DNA of 6,026 nucleotides from Nitrospirota bacterium (GTDB lineage: Bacteria; Nitrospirota; Nitrospiria; Nitrospirales; UBA8639), in the NCBI GenBank assembly GCA_003233615.1, contig QIMB01000355.1, positions 1 to 6,026 of the forward strand. Reading direction: 5' to 3'. Under the pieces are notes generated by a model. It did not search any database. It saw only the letters and a list, made by a program, of their open reading frames with translations, and was not told the DNA's origin. Shown here piece after piece: positions 5,731-6,026 of this stretch. The translations under genes and the position numbers were made by a program. Each line of letters starts with the position of its first letter. Positions within the stretch are counted from its first letter, which is position 1.

Positions 5731-6026
5731 ATGACGTTTTTGCATACATATTTAGGAGGAGAGTCTTGGGGAAGATCTCTTCTTCTAAAAAGTGGAGTTT
5801 TGACTTTCAGTATAGCTGTTGTGTTGTGGGCTGGTTGGCCTCAACCTTCAATGACAAATCTTGCTCATTCGTCATCCCCTGTGATGCCGTCCAAGTCTCA
5901 TCGTGTTCAAGACGTTCACCATAACCCCACAGGCCACGCGTCAACGTTGCTTGATCTTAATGCGAGCTCTCGAATGGACTTAGAAACGCTTCCTGGGATC
6001 GGATCAGTCTTAGCGGATCGCATTGT
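5731..6026 (+). CDS. comEA: ComEA-like helix-hairpin-helix DNA-binding protein (3' end cut off)
   Basis: The visible 98 residues begin with an N-terminal hydrophobic segment (about 17-37, LLLKSGVLTFSIAVVLWAGW) that would act as a signal or membrane anchor. A polar, histidine- and serine-rich linker follows, and then LLDLNASSRMDLETLPGIGSVLADRI (73-98), the first half of a ComEA helix-hairpin-helix domain with the LPGIG hairpin at 87-91. ComEA-type proteins bind incoming double-stranded DNA in the periplasm during natural transformation, but short HhH proteins of this kind are also found in species not known to be competent. The frame is open from 5710, and ATG 5731 has no clear ribosome site. 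A strong AGGAGGAG at 5754-5761 points instead to TTG 5766 in another frame, so the true start is unsettled. The gene runs off the window. Confidence 0.75.
   Translation, partial: MTFLHTYLGGESWGRSLLLKSGVLTFSIAVVLWAGWPQPSMTNLAHSSSPVMPSKSHRVQDVHHNPTGHASTLLDLNASSRMDLETLPGIGSVLADRI

Noticed and set aside
5494..5745. Minus-strand ORF over the lpdA end and the following repeat
   Set aside because: Most of it is antisense to conserved lpdA codons and the rest is the stem-forming repeat.

Overview
The window looks like chromosomal DNA of a bacterium related to Nitrospira (phylum Nitrospirota), probably a lineage with moderate rather than high GC. This is an inference. It rests on a standalone gcvH-lpd pair beside ndk and a short Gram-negative type comEA, a small CxxC...CxxC protein of a type common in Nitrospirota and Deltaproteobacteria, and interspersed repeats built on CCCTTCGAC...GCTCAGG and CCCTCGCCC...GGTGAGGG motifs. 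Species cannot be settled from the sequence alone.

Bases 1-1690 are gene-poor and shaped by repeats. Two related, non-coding, transposon-like elements (59-296 and 1191-1442) lie in the same orientation. Each has imperfect terminal inverted repeats of about 27 bp and is bordered by its own 8-bp direct repeat, so each looks like a separate insertion of a MITE (a miniature element with no transposase). Between them, on the minus strand, is one small gene (463-783) for a predicted zinc-ribbon protein with a plausible promoter and a good ribosome binding site. The rest of this part is AT-rich DNA in which I see no gene.

Bases 1632-6026 are an ordinary plus-strand gene run. ndk (nucleoside diphosphate kinase) has a candidate sigma-70 promoter. 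It is followed after 16 bases by a 520-residue lipoprotein that joins a short TPR-like helical region to a TIM-barrel domain resembling the C-terminal glycoside-hydrolase domain of PgaB. After a 158-base gap containing a perfect GTCAATTGAC palindrome come gcvH (lipoyl carrier protein H) and lpdA (dihydrolipoyl dehydrogenase). Their stop and start codons share a base, so they are almost certainly cotranscribed and translationally coupled. GcvH carries the lipoyl group that LpdA reoxidises with NAD+. A stem-forming repeat follows lpdA. The window ends inside a comEA-like gene for a membrane-anchored helix-hairpin-helix DNA-binding protein.

I found no tRNA, rRNA, CRISPR array, intact transposase, toxin-antitoxin pair or recognisable defence system. 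The most unusual content is the MITE pair and its apparently covarying internal palindromes, followed by the TPR/PgaB-like lipoprotein and an ambiguous start in comEA.
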